Source of the DNA: Micromonospora narathiwatensis
Lineage (GTDB): Bacteria; Actinomycetota; Actinomycetes; Mycobacteriales; Micromonosporaceae
DNA length: 64,000 bases
Assembly: GCF_900089605.1 (NCBI RefSeq)
Contig: NZ_LT594324.1
Location: 2,790,001 to 2,854,000 of the forward strand
Reading direction: 5' to 3'
The notes beneath the pieces are model-generated. The model was given only the letters and a program-made list of their open reading frames with translations. It had not been told where the DNA came from and searched no databases. The position numbers were made by a program, and so were the translations under genes. Position 1 is the first letter of the stretch. Each line of letters opens with the position of its first letter. Shown one piece after another: positions 30,101 to 38,872 of this stretch.

Positions 30101-30904
30101 CGTGTACGGGGCGGGCGCGACGAAGACGTCCGCGGCGCCCTCGCCGCTGCCGTGGCGGGTGCGTACGCCGATCCGACCGGAACCGGCGCCGGCGGGCACC
30201 TGGACGGTCAGGCTGCCGGCGGCGACCGCGGAGGTGGAGGCCCGGGTGCGGTTGAGGGTGACGGCGTTGTCGGCGGCGTCGGGCGCGAAGCCGGTGCCGG
30301 TGACGGTGACCGTGCCGCCGGCCACGACGACGTTCGGGGAGACGCCGGTGACGGTGGGCGCGGACTCGTCCGGGCCGGTGACCACGAAGGACTGCGGGCT
30401 GGTCGCGGTGGCCCCGGCGACGGAGACGGTGACCAGTCCGGTGCTCGCCCCGGCGGGAACCCGGGCGACCAGGCGCCGGCCGCTGGCCGAGGCGACGACG
30501 GCCGGGACGCCGTTGAACTCGACGGTGTTCTCGCTCGCCACGGTGGAGAAGCAGCCGCCCTCCAGGGTCACCTCGGCGCCGACCGCCGCCCGGGCCGGCA
30601 CCACGGAGAGCAGGGCGAGAGCCGGGCTGCCGTCGTTGGTGACGGAGGTGATGTTGCCGGCGGGGTCGTACCGGTAGCGGGCGGTGCGACCGGCCTGGTC
30701 CTGCACGCCGGCCAACTGCCCGGCGGCGTCGTAGGCGTAGCCGACCGAGTCGCAGGAGACCGAGGCCGGGACGATGTCGGGCAGGTCCGCCCGGGCCCCG
30801 AAGGCCAGCAACAGGACCAACGCCCCGAGACTCGCGGTGAACCGCAGGCGGGCTCCGGCCCAGACCTTCGATCGGATGCTGCGGCGGCCGAGCGGTCCTG
30901 ACAT
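21140..30904 (-). CDS. Giant secreted RHS/YD-repeat polymorphic toxin with CdiA-CT-like nuclease tip
   Basis: 3254 residues. Approximate order: signal peptide (1-43), one YD repeat, two IPT/TIG domains (~95-255), one degenerate and 13 good tandem beta modules (~270-1780), a carboxypeptidase-regulatory-like domain (~1830-1900), the RHS entry domain (GDPVDLASGLF, ~2135), many YD repeats forming the RHS shell (~2240-2960), the RHS core (RYDPFG to DPNG, ~2980-3061), a glycine-rich hydrophobic pre-toxin segment, and a C-terminal toxin (~3127-3254). The toxin carries GGNLPRSFPTIDRF, ATSIKSVDL and ARELEIAIP, as in the CDI restriction-endonuclease-like fold, so it likely cuts nucleic acid in rivals. 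Start ATG 30904 is chosen for GGGGGAGG five bases upstream and because it begins the signal peptide; an upstream ATG at 31072 has neither. An immunity-like gene follows directly. Confidence 0.9.
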   Translation of the reverse strand: MSGPLGRRSIRSKVWAGARLRFTASLGALVLLLAFGARADLPDIVPASVSCDSVGYAYDAAGQLAGVQDQAGRTARYRYDPAGNITSVTNDGSPALALLSVVPARAAVGAEVTLEGGCFSTVASENTVEFNGVPAVVASASGRRLVARVPAGASTGLVTVSVAGATATSPQSFVVTGPDESAPTVTGVSPNVVVAGGTVTVTGTGFAPDAADNAVTLNRTRASTSAVAAGSLTVQVPAGAGSGRIGVRTRHGSGEGAADVFVAPAPYTVADVVHTARVAIGGTSSVSIPSAGRIALVVFDLAEGQQASVQLANGTFGSCGISTAKLLDPFGRTAASSGCVGATGFIDTVTARTAGTYTLLLAASSTATGSISATVREVPADAAAATTPGGDPVTVTTTVPGQNAAVTFAGSTGQRVSVKLSGGTYGTYNAAVTLRKPGGGTIVSNGSCGTACFLDTTVLPTDGTYTIVVDPQSTATGAITVQVYDVPPDATVSTTPGGDPVTVTTTVPGQNSVVSFPGTAGQRVLVHLTAGTYGTYNASAIVRKPDGSNLTGSVYCGGSCVFDSTVLPADGTYTILVNPDTSYVGAVTAQVYDVPADATVAANPGGAAVTVATTIGQNAVISFPGTAGQRVSVQFSAGTYGTYNASAIVRKPDGSNLTGSAYCGASCFFDTVVLPVDGTYTIFLNPDGVYHGQVTAQVHVVPPDATATAGPGGAAVTVRTTTPGQNAVILFAGTAGQRVSVQFSAGTYGTYNASAVVRKPDGSNLTGSAYCGASCFFDTVVLPVDGTYTIFLNPDTTYVGEVTAQVHDVPADASATTSPGGAAVTVTTTVPGQNAVVSFPGTAGQSVSVTLANGTFGTYNASVTLRAPDGSTIVSESYCGASCSFNAVTLPTTGTYTVFVNPTGTTLGAITARVYDLPNDAVANTTPGGAAVTVTTTVPGQKGVVSFPATAGQRVAVQLSGGTFGSSEATVTLRRPDGTSIVSNSSCGTSCFLDVTALSTAGTYTVLVAPKGTVVGSITAKVHDVPADATAAATAGGAAVTVTTTVPGQNALVSFPATAGQRVAVQLSGGTFGSSEATVTLRRPDGTSIVSNSSCGTSCFLDVTTLPADGTYTVLVDGRASAVGALTVRVYDVPADRTASTTPGGAAVTVTTTVPGQNAVVSFPATAGQVVTVNLSAGAFGGGSVTVALRAPNGSTVTSTSSCATSCSFSSVSLAAAGTYTVLVDPVAAAVGSLTVQVFDVPPDATVSTTPGGDPVTVTTTVPGQKGVVSFPGTAGQRILIQGTGGTYGTYNATAVVRKPDGSNLIGSTYCGGSCIFDTTVLPVDGTYSLLLTPAGSYTGALTVRVYDVPPDATASTTPGGAAVTLTTTVPGQNAVLSFAGTAGQRIVVQGSGGTYGTYNATAIVRKPDGSNLTGSTYCGATCFFDVTTLPVSGTYTILLNPDAAYTGAVTLRVYDVPADVAASATIGGPGVPLTTTDPGQNAVLSFAGTAGQRIVVQGSGGTYGTYNATAIVRKPDGSNLTGSAYCGATCFFDVTTLPVSGTYTILLNPDGMYTGAVTLRLYDVPADAAATATVGGAPVTLTTTDPGQNAVLSFAGTAGQRISVQGSGGTYGTYNATAVIRKPDGSNLGGSAYCGATCFFDVTTLPVSGTYTILLNPDGMYTGTVTLQVYDVPADATAATTPGGPAVTLTTTVPGQNAAFTFPGTAGQVVTVVMSAGTYGRYNATAVIRKPDGSNLGSSTYCGDTCTFTSVTLPVTGTYSVFVDPSSTTVGTLTGEVRLPAGLAAPTGRTSDAKSADARTTSATSAARAAGDVTETWTPDRFNLAGEDWASHRTGAYGHLQPALRADAGVTALAGQALLLNGGPLADVTLSVGRRSTRTDASGRFLLTGLTAGHHVLVIDGATASSPGRAFGRFETGVDLRAGETVELSYPIWMTRLDTDHSVRFPSPTRKQTVITTPAIPGFEVRLPKGAVIRDRAGKPVTELSITALPVDQPPFPLPAGVRTPVYFTVQPGGSVILPEGAQIIYPNTQGLAPGSRLDFWDYDPGRVPCTKAPVKSYPKKPGKAAKAPSVCAVTGAEAGWYIYGHGTVTPDGRQIVPDPDVRVWEFTGAMFNGSGKRPAGSGPGEDGDSGGDPVDLASGLFVDEHTDLVVNDVLPIAITRTYRQNDTQTREFGIGANFTYGIFIYSERQYSEADLVFPDSGKVHMDRISPGTGWTDAVFKAVDTTGPFRDAVMTWNGNGWDLVRTDGMTYVFGENTPLQSVRDRHGNQITLTRSSGGQSGDITQITSPNGRWIKLSYTSGRVTRAQDNAGRTVQYGYDTAGRLTTVTSPGGRTTTYTYDTANRMTTVTDARGVTYLANSYDAAGRVATQTMPDGVTYRFAYTTDAGGRVVKTAVTEPDGQVRETSFDANRRVVAETTAAGTAQARTATTERDPVTHLPTALVDPYGRRTALDYDTDGQLTSLTTLAGTAAAQSATVTSGGPYRQVTSVTDDQGRTTRTTYDDHGNLTAATDAAGRTRRYAYNAAGQVTAFTDPLGNTTHYTYEHGDLVAVTDPLGRTTRTFVDAVGRPVAVTDPTGVQEHVRYDPDNQIVTSTDGLGRGTSYEYDGNGNLTKVTDARGNSTNIAYDNSDRPTTVTDPLGKQARQTYDVLGRVVSATDRRGQRTVTEYDALGRTTFVGYGATTGGGYESTKRFGYDTLDRLTTIDDSAGGLLTLGWNDLDQVVSVASPAGTVGYSYDAAGRRSGMTVPGQPAISYHYDPTGLIEQITQGGTTATWHRDGAGRTDRVEQAGVVTRYAYDTASQLTGMSYESTGGVPIGHLAYSYDGAGRVLGLTGSLANVTVPGTGPPASFDAANRLTSRGDRTFSYDDEGNLTGDGILGYAWNARGELTGVTGPGLAVSYGYDAAGRLADRTAAGTTTNNLYDGPNLVRESTGATAVDRLTAGLDQTLVRTDAAGARVPVTDALGSVLGLADSAGTLTTEYRYDPFGVATASGAASGNTQQFTGRERDPDTGLSYHRARWYSPETGRFLSQDPAGFGGGSANLYSYALNDPVNLSDPNGDCPICVPILIGALIGGASSVGIGAGIAALTGRKYTMGDALKDFAIGGALGALSGGLGAALKGGSSVWKLNQFERGLAIEAKLGGNLPRSFPTIDRFANGTATSIKSVDLTAKTYQSASQLSSRLTGYVDKAAGFAKNNAVTWDGVTIRPGQVAARELEIAIPRGTATAAQQNVLNQIVQYGASKGVTVRVITMR
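25570..29772 (-). repeat. 13 tandem ~323-bp repeats encoding CxxxC beta modules
   Basis: Thirteen units of 107-108 codons in tandem inside the RHS gene. Each begins P(A/P)DA, then TTTxPGQNAVxSF and TAGQRVxVQ, a variable loop, RKPDGS, a CxxxC pair followed by (F/L)D, GTYT(I/V) and ends in VYDV. Some neighbours (for example 26303-26480 against 26610-26790) are almost identical in DNA, a sign of recent expansion or conversion. The fold resembles pre-peptidase-C-type beta sandwiches. The paired Cys suggests a disulfide in the extracellular protein. Confidence 0.9.
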
Positions 30905-30989
30905 GGTGCCTCCCCCAGACGCGACCTCTGCCTGCAAGGTAGGCGAGCGCCATCGGCCGGCATAGATGCGTACGGGAGCGGAGGCCGAA

Positions 30990-31007
30990 CGACAGGGATA
31001 ACTGTCG
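30990..31007. promoter_or_regulatory. Inverted repeat upstream of the RHS toxin gene
   Basis: CGACAG and CTGTCG arms around a 6-base spacer, about 86-103 bases upstream of the RHS start codon. It could be an operator. No regulator gene is adjacent. Confidence 0.35.
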
Positions 31008-31183
31008 GTGAACGATCCATCTACCGGCTGAAATGATCCGGGCAGCCCGTGATCGTGTCGACTATCGGACACTCAGTTGTGTTGCCCGATCCCGGACGAA
31101 AAGAGGGCAGGTCAGAGCGATCCACCGCAGCGTGCCCGAAGCCGGCCGGATGACGCCATCACGACTGCGGGACGGCAGTGCGG

Positions 31184-31220
31184 CGGGGCCGCCGGTCCGG
31201 GGCACGGACCGACGACCCCG
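31184..31220 (-). terminator. Probable GH3 terminator
   Basis: Nested hairpin 19 bp past the GH3 stop: CGGGG (31184-31188) with CCCCG (31216-31220), and GGTCCG (31194-31199) with CGGACC (31205-31210), around a short loop. No T-tract. Confidence 0.5.
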
Positions 31221-31238
31221 CCTCCCGATCGCCGTGGC

Positions 31239-34322
<3,084 letters not shown>

Positions 34323-34360
34323 GGTGGGCTCCCGGACGGGTGGTGGTGGCGACGGGAACG

Positions 34361-34372
34361 GAGAGCGCTCTC
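34361..34372. promoter_or_regulatory. LacI-type operator for the GH3 gene
   Basis: GAGAGCGCTCTC palindrome, extended here to GGAGAGCGCTCTCC (34360-34373). On the minus strand TTGACT (34405-34400) and AACTCT (34382-34377), 17 bases apart, form a promoter whose start would fall on or beside this site. Confidence 0.85.
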
Positions 34373-34455
34373 CACCAGAGTTATCGAGCTGCTTCTATCA
34401 GTCAAGAGGGCGTGGCGGACGGTCGCCCGCCGTTAGTTCCGGAACCGCAGCGGCC

Positions 34456-34485
34456 TTGACACGGGTACGACCGAGGGGTGACTCT
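34456..34485 (+). promoter_or_regulatory. Promoter of the GH64 gene
   Basis: -35 TTGACA at 34456-34461 and -10-like GACTCT at 34480-34485, 18 bases apart. The operator begins 36 bp after the start of the -35, the same spacing (36-37 bp) as at the GH16 and protease promoters. Confidence 0.65.
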
Positions 34486-34491
34486 CGGCGC

Positions 34492-34503
34492 GAGAGCGCT
34501 CTC
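34492..34503. promoter_or_regulatory. LacI-type operator for the GH64 gene
   Basis: GAGAGCGCTCTC, identical to the four other copies in the window, placed at the predicted start of transcription and 30 bp before the start codon. Confidence 0.85.
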
Positions 34504-34532
34504 CGCCGGACACCACCCCGCAGGAGACATCC

Positions 34533-36308
34533 ATGAATGTCGCTCACCCAATCCCCCGCCGGCGTCGCCCGGCCCGCCTCCTCACCACCGCCGTCGCCCT
34601 GCTGGCACTCCTCGCCGGCTACGCGGCGGCGACCGCCTCGGCACCCGCCGACGCCGCGTCCGCCCTCCTCTCCCAGGGGCGGCCCGCGACCGCCTCGTCC
34701 ACCGAGAACGCCGGCACGCCCGCCTCGGCGGCGGTCGACGGCAACGCCGGCACCCGCTGGTCGAGCGCCTTCGCCGACCCCCAGTGGCTCCAGGTCGACC
34801 TGGGCTCGTCCGCCACGGTCGACCAGGTCGAACTCGTCTGGGAGGCCGCCTACGCGAAGTCCTTCCAGATCCAGGTCTCCGACAGCGCGTCCGGACCCTG
34901 GCAGACGATCTACAGCACCACCACCGGCACCGGCGGCACCCAGACGCTGACCGTCTCCGGATCCGGCCGCTACGTACGGATGTACGGCACCGCCCGCGCC
35001 ACCGGCTACGGCTACTCCCTCTGGGAGTTCAAGGTCTACGGCACCACCGCCACCAGTTGCACGGGCAACGCCGCGCTCAGCCGTCCGGCGGCGGCCTCGT
35101 CGGCGGAGAGCGCCGCCATGTCCGCCTCGGCGGCGGTCGACGGCAACGCCGGCACCCGCTGGTCCAGCACCTTCGCCGATCCACAGTGGCTCCGGGTCGA
35201 CCTGGGCAGCACGCAGACGCTCTGTCAGGTGGTGCTGCAGTGGGAGGCGGCGTACGCGCAGGCGTTCCAGATCCAGGTCTCCGCCGGCCCCGACGGGCCG
35301 TGGACCACGGTGTACGCCACCACGACCGGCACCGGCGGCACCCAGACGCTCAACGTGTCCGGATCCGGCCGCTACGTGCGGATGTACGGCACGGCGCGCG
35401 CCACCGCGTACGGCTACTCGCTGTGGGAGTTCGTCGTGCGGACCACGTCGTCGGGCACCACCCCGCCGCCGACGAGCCCGCCGCCCACCGGCGGTTTCTG
35501 GGGCGACACCGGCTCGATTCCGCCCGCCCAGAACGTGCTCATGGTGAAGGTGCTCAACCGCACCAACGGCCGCTACCCCGACAGCCAGGTCTACTGGAGC
35601 TACAACGGGCAGACGCACTCGATCGCGGAGCAGCCGTACTTCGACATGCCGGTGAACACCGCCGGCCGGATGTACTTCCGCCTCGGCTCGCCGACCAGCC
35701 AGTACAGCGACTTCATCGAGTTCACCGTCGGGCCGAACCAGTTCAACGGCAACACCACCCGGGTCGACGCGTTCGGGTTGAAGCTGGCGATGCGGCTGCA
35801 CGCCCGCACCGGGTACGACGTCTCCGTCGGTGAGACCGAGGCGACGTTCGCCGAGGACCGGACGGTGACGTTCCAGCGATTCTCGGACGCGATGCCGGCC
35901 GAGTTCAAGCACCTCGCCACTGTCGAGTCGCCGTACCGTATCCCGTCACCGGGCAACACGCCGCAGTTCCGCGCCGGCGGCCAGTACGCGAGCTACCTGA
36001 GCGGATACGCGTCCTCGGTCGGGCTGCCGGCCGCCACCTCGGACATCTTCGGCTGCGCCGGGCCGCTGGCGGGCGATCCGGCCGGCTGCGCGGCGCTCAA
36101 CCGGCACGTCGCGCACCTGCCACGGGCACAGTGGTCGGACCCGAGCCTGTTCTACCAGCAGGCGCCGGCGAACTACTACTCGAAGTTCTGGCACGACAAC
36201 GCCATCGGTGGCCGGGCGTACGGCTTCCCGTACGACGACTACGCCGACCAGTCCTCGTTCGTCTCGACCGGCGATCCCCAGTGGCTGCTCGTCGCCGTGG
36301 GCTGGTGA
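34533..36308 (+). CDS. Secreted GH64 beta-1,3-glucanase with two discoidin-type domains
   Basis: 591 residues: signal peptide (1-~43), two discoidin-type domains (~45-175 and ~180-305), a Pro/Thr linker, then a thaumatin-like GH64 catalytic domain (~325-591). The C-terminal pattern (FWHDNAIGGRAYGFPYDD, then the terminal PQWLLVAVGW) is how I recall GH64 laminaripentaose-producing beta-1,3-glucanases ending. It would release short oligosaccharides from beta-1,3-glucan, which GH3 could finish. Start ATG 34533 with AGGAGA upstream. The first discoidin domain shares 303 identical bases, inverted, with GH3. The gene sits under the shared LacI operator and is probably induced by glucan breakdown products. 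Confidence 0.88.
   Translation: MNVAHPIPRRRRPARLLTTAVALLALLAGYAAATASAPADAASALLSQGRPATASSTENAGTPASAAVDGNAGTRWSSAFADPQWLQVDLGSSATVDQVELVWEAAYAKSFQIQVSDSASGPWQTIYSTTTGTGGTQTLTVSGSGRYVRMYGTARATGYGYSLWEFKVYGTTATSCTGNAALSRPAAASSAESAAMSASAAVDGNAGTRWSSTFADPQWLRVDLGSTQTLCQVVLQWEAAYAQAFQIQVSAGPDGPWTTVYATTTGTGGTQTLNVSGSGRYVRMYGTARATAYGYSLWEFVVRTTSSGTTPPPTSPPPTGGFWGDTGSIPPAQNVLMVKVLNRTNGRYPDSQVYWSYNGQTHSIAEQPYFDMPVNTAGRMYFRLGSPTSQYSDFIEFTVGPNQFNGNTTRVDAFGLKLAMRLHARTGYDVSVGETEATFAEDRTVTFQRFSDAMPAEFKHLATVESPYRIPSPGNTPQFRAGGQYASYLSGYASSVGLPAATSDIFGCAGPLAGDPAGCAALNRHVAHLPRAQWSDPSLFYQQAPANYYSKFWHDNAIGGRAYGFPYDDYADQSSFVSTGDPQWLLVAVGW
34747..35049 (+). repeat. Right arm of a perfect 303-bp inverted repeat (in GH64)
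   Basis: Identical to the reverse complement of 33812-34114. The 632-bp segment between the arms (34115-34746) contains both start codons, both signal-peptide coding regions, both promoters and both operators. Confidence 0.95.
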
Positions 36309-36321
36309 CCCGCCTGAGCTA

Positions 36322-36350
36322 TTGACATCTTCCGATTGAAGCGTGACCCT
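36322..36350 (+). promoter_or_regulatory. Promoter of the GH16 gene
   Basis: -35 TTGACA at 36322-36327 and -10-like GACCCT at 36345-36350, 17 bases apart. The operator begins 37 bp after the start of the -35. It leaves an untranslated leader of about 175 bases in which I see nothing else. Confidence 0.65.
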
Positions 36351-36358
36351 GCTCCTCG

Positions 36359-36370
36359 GAGAGCGCTCTC
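36359..36370. promoter_or_regulatory. LacI-type operator for the GH16 gene
   Basis: GAGAGCGCTCTC, extended to the 14-base palindrome GGAGAGCGCTCTCC (36358-36371), at the predicted transcription start. Confidence 0.85.
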
Positions 36371-36534
36371 CGACCCGATGGTCACCGACCGGGCGTCCCG
36401 CCGTCCGTCCCGGCCGCCGCCCACCACCACCCGGCGGCCGGGACCGGACCCGGCCCGCACCGCACCCGCCGGGCGCGCCGGCGAACTGGTCCGCCGCGCG
36501 CGCCCGGCCCGACCGCTCCGCTCAGGAGACGCCA

Positions 36535-38706
36535 ATGTCTGTCCTCCCCGTCCCGGCCCTCGCCCCGCCACCTCCCGTGTTCGCCCGACGCCGGCTCGCC
36601 GTCGTCCTCCTCCTGGTGGCCGTCATGGTCGCCAGCCTCGTCGCGGCCGTGACCCCGGCCGCCAGCGCGGCCGATCCGCTGCTGTCGCAGGGCAGGCCGG
36701 TCACCGCCTCGTCCGTCCAGAACGCCTCCTTCCCCGCCTCGGCCGCCGTCGACGGCGACCTCGGCACCCGGTGGTCCAGCGCCGCCGCCGACCCGCAGTG
36801 GATCCGCGTCGACCTGGGCGCCACCGCCACCATCAGCCAGGTCGCGCTGAACTGGGAAACGGCGTACGCGACCGCGTACCAGATCCAGGTCTCCGCGGAC
36901 GACTCCACCTGGACGACCGTCTACGCCACCACCACCTCGACCGGCGGCACCCAGACGCTCACCGTCACCGGCTCCGGCCGGTACGTGCGCGTCTACACCA
37001 CCGCCCGCGCCACCCAGTACGGCGTGTCGCTGTGGGAGTTCCGGGTGTACGGCACGACCACCGCCACCGGCTGCGACACCGCCGGCAACGCCGCACTCAA
37101 CCGTCCGGCGACCGCGTCGTCGACCGAGAACGCGGGCTTCCCCGCGTCGGCCGCCGTCGACGGCAACCTCGGCACCCGGTGGTCCAGCGCCGCCGCCGAC
37201 CCGCAGTGGATCCAGGTCGACCTCGGGTCGTCCCGTACCATCTGCCGCGTCGACCTGAGCTGGGAGGCCGCGTACGCGACGGCGTACCAGATCCAGGTCT
37301 CCGACAACGGCTCCACCTGGACGACCGTCTACGCCACCACCACCTCGACCGGCGGCACCCAGACGCTCACCGTCACCGGCTCCGGCCGGTACGTACGGGT
37401 CTACGGCACCGCGCGGGCGACCGTCTGGGGCTACTCGCTGTGGGAGTTCGCGGTACGCACCTCCGCCGGACCACCGCCGTCGACTCCCCCGCCGTCGACC
37501 CCTCCGCCGTCCAGCCCCCCGCCGGGCGGGGACGTGCTGCTGTCCTACGGCAAGCCGGCGTTCGCCTCGTCGTACCAGGACGACGGCGCCTGCTGGCAGT
37601 GCTACCCGTCGCGCGCGTTCGACCTCGACCCGGCCTCGCGCTGGGCGACCAGCGCCACCACCGGGTGGGTCGACCCGGGCTGGATCTACGTCGACCTCGG
37701 CGCCACCGCGACCGTCCACCGGGTGGTCCTGCAGTGGGACCCGGCCTACGCGACCGCGTACCAGATCCAGACGTCGAACGACGCGGGCACCTGGACCACC
37801 ATCTACAGCACCACCAGCGCCAAGGGCTTCAAGCAGACCCTCAACGTCACCGGCACCGGCCGCTACGTGCGGATGTACGGCACCGCCCGCAGCAGCACCT
37901 ACGGCTACTCCCTCTGGGAGTTCCAGGTGTACGGCACGGGCGGTGCGCCGACCGCCCCGCCGGCCGCGCCGCCGGACCCGACCTTCCCCGCCACCCGGCT
38001 CGTCTTCGCCGACGAGTTCAACGGCGCGGCCGGCAGCAAACCCGACCCGGCGAAGTGGACCATCGACCCCGGCACCGGCCAGAACGGCGAGTTGCAGTAC
38101 TACACGGACAACGCCAACGCCGCGATGAACGGCAGCGGTCAGCTCGTCATGGAGGCCCGGCGGGAGACGGCCGGCGGGCGCTCGTACACCTCGCACCGGA
38201 TGAACACCAGCAACAGGTTCCACGTCCAGTACGGCCGGGTGGAGGCCCGGATCAAGGTGCCCAAGGGCAACGGGTTCTGGCCGGCGTTCTGGATGATGGG
38301 CGCCGACTTCCTGACCGGGCGCCCGTGGCCGTACAACGGCGAGATCGACATCATGGAGATCCTCGGCCGCGACACCTCCCGCAGCTACACCACCCTGCAC
38401 GCGCCGGCGTACAACGGTGGCGGCGGCTACGGCCAGGAGCACGTCTGGACCGCCGACCTCTCCACCGCGTTCCACGTGTACGCGGTGGAGTGGGACAGCA
38501 AGGGGATGCGCTTCTTCGTCGACAGCACGGAGGTCTTCTACGCCAGCAAGGAGACGGTGGAGGCGACGCGCGGCCCGTGGGTCTATGACCACCCGTTCTA
38601 CCTGATCCTCAACCTGGCGGTCGGTGGTGACTGGCCGGGGCCGCCGGACGCGTCGACACCCTTCCCGTCCCAGATGCTCGTCGACTACGTACACGTCTAC
38701 CAGTGA
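36535..38706 (+). CDS. Secreted GH16 endo-beta-1,3-glucanase with three discoidin-type domains
   Basis: 723 residues: signal peptide (1-~42), three discoidin-type domains (~45-175, ~180-305, ~330-475) joined by Pro/Ser-rich linkers, then a GH16 jelly-roll domain (~485-723). The catalytic signature is EIDIME, with Glu603 as nucleophile, Asp605 and Glu608 as acid/base, in the laminarinase-type spacing. It should cut internal beta-1,3 (or mixed) glucan bonds. I chose ATG 36535 because AGGAG lies seven bases upstream and a signal peptide follows; the frame is open further upstream to 36343 but that part covers the operator. A strong terminator follows the stop. Confidence 0.92.
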   Translation: MSVLPVPALAPPPPVFARRRLAVVLLLVAVMVASLVAAVTPAASAADPLLSQGRPVTASSVQNASFPASAAVDGDLGTRWSSAAADPQWIRVDLGATATISQVALNWETAYATAYQIQVSADDSTWTTVYATTTSTGGTQTLTVTGSGRYVRVYTTARATQYGVSLWEFRVYGTTTATGCDTAGNAALNRPATASSTENAGFPASAAVDGNLGTRWSSAAADPQWIQVDLGSSRTICRVDLSWEAAYATAYQIQVSDNGSTWTTVYATTTSTGGTQTLTVTGSGRYVRVYGTARATVWGYSLWEFAVRTSAGPPPSTPPPSTPPPSSPPPGGDVLLSYGKPAFASSYQDDGACWQCYPSRAFDLDPASRWATSATTGWVDPGWIYVDLGATATVHRVVLQWDPAYATAYQIQTSNDAGTWTTIYSTTSAKGFKQTLNVTGTGRYVRMYGTARSSTYGYSLWEFQVYGTGGAPTAPPAAPPDPTFPATRLVFADEFNGAAGSKPDPAKWTIDPGTGQNGELQYYTDNANAAMNGSGQLVMEARRETAGGRSYTSHRMNTSNRFHVQYGRVEARIKVPKGNGFWPAFWMMGADFLTGRPWPYNGEIDIMEILGRDTSRSYTTLHAPAYNGGGGYGQEHVWTADLSTAFHVYAVEWDSKGMRFFVDSTEVFYASKETVEATRGPWVYDHPFYLILNLAVGGDWPGPPDASTPFPSQMLVDYVHVYQ
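36903..36986 (+). repeat. 84-bp direct repeat, copy 1 (GH16 discoidin 1)
   Basis: Identical over 84 bases to 37311-37394. Both lie at the same place in successive discoidin domains of the GH16 gene, indicating recent domain duplication or conversion. Confidence 0.9.
37311..37394 (+). repeat. 84-bp direct repeat, copy 2 (GH16 discoidin 2)
   Basis: Second copy of the 84-base segment found at 36903-36986. Confidence 0.9.
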
Positions 38707-38707
38707 C

Positions 38708-38748
38708 CGGCGCCGTGCCGGGCGGGCCCGCCCGCCCGGCACGCGCCG
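38708..38748 (+). terminator. GH16 terminator hairpin
   Basis: Perfect 12-bp arms GTGCCGGGCGGG (38715-38726) and CCCGCCCGGCAC (38731-38742), extended outward by CGGCGC with GCGCCG across one bulged base. It starts two bases after the GH16 stop. Confidence 0.8.
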
Positions 38749-38770
38749 TCGGACCGTGGGCCCGTCCGAC

Positions 38771-38800
38771 TTGACAAGAGACTTAACTAATCGACAATCT
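38771..38800 (+). promoter_or_regulatory. Promoter of the serine protease gene
   Basis: -35 TTGACA at 38771-38776 and -10-like CAATCT at 38795-38800, 18 bases apart, in an unusually AT-rich stretch. The operator begins 37 bp after the start of the -35. Confidence 0.7.
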
Positions 38801-38807
38801 CCGATAA

Positions 38808-38819
38808 GAGAGCGCTCTC
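38808..38819. promoter_or_regulatory. LacI-type operator for the protease gene
   Basis: GAGAGCGCTCTC, identical to the other four copies, at the predicted transcription start and 54 bp before the start codon. Confidence 0.85.
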
Positions 38820-38872
38820 ACGCCCCCTTGTCTGCCGCCGGGCGCGTTCGCCGCCCGGACGGAAGGAGATCG

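Larger units (their letters stand above)
30905..31238. other. 334-bp intergenic region upstream of the RHS gene
   Basis: No gene is seen. From the GH3 side it holds a probable terminator (31184-31220). Nearer the RHS start it has an inverted repeat, CGACAG (30990-30995) and CTGTCG (31002-31007). The RHS ribosome-binding site is at its left end. A minus-strand TACCTT about 40 bases before the start codon is a possible -10, but no matching -35 was found. Confidence 0.6.

Noticed and set aside
21854..30901. A 3015-codon open frame on the plus strand opposite the RHS gene
   Set aside because: It has no recognisable domain, its composition (Gly/Val/Arg/Ala-rich) is that of an antisense frame in GC-rich DNA, and the minus-strand frame shows clear RHS, IPT and toxin domains with a signal peptide and ribosome-binding site.
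36343..36534. An N-terminal extension of the GH16 protein
   Set aside because: The extension would begin upstream of the operator in the promoter region; ATG 36535 has a good ribosome-binding site and begins a signal peptide.
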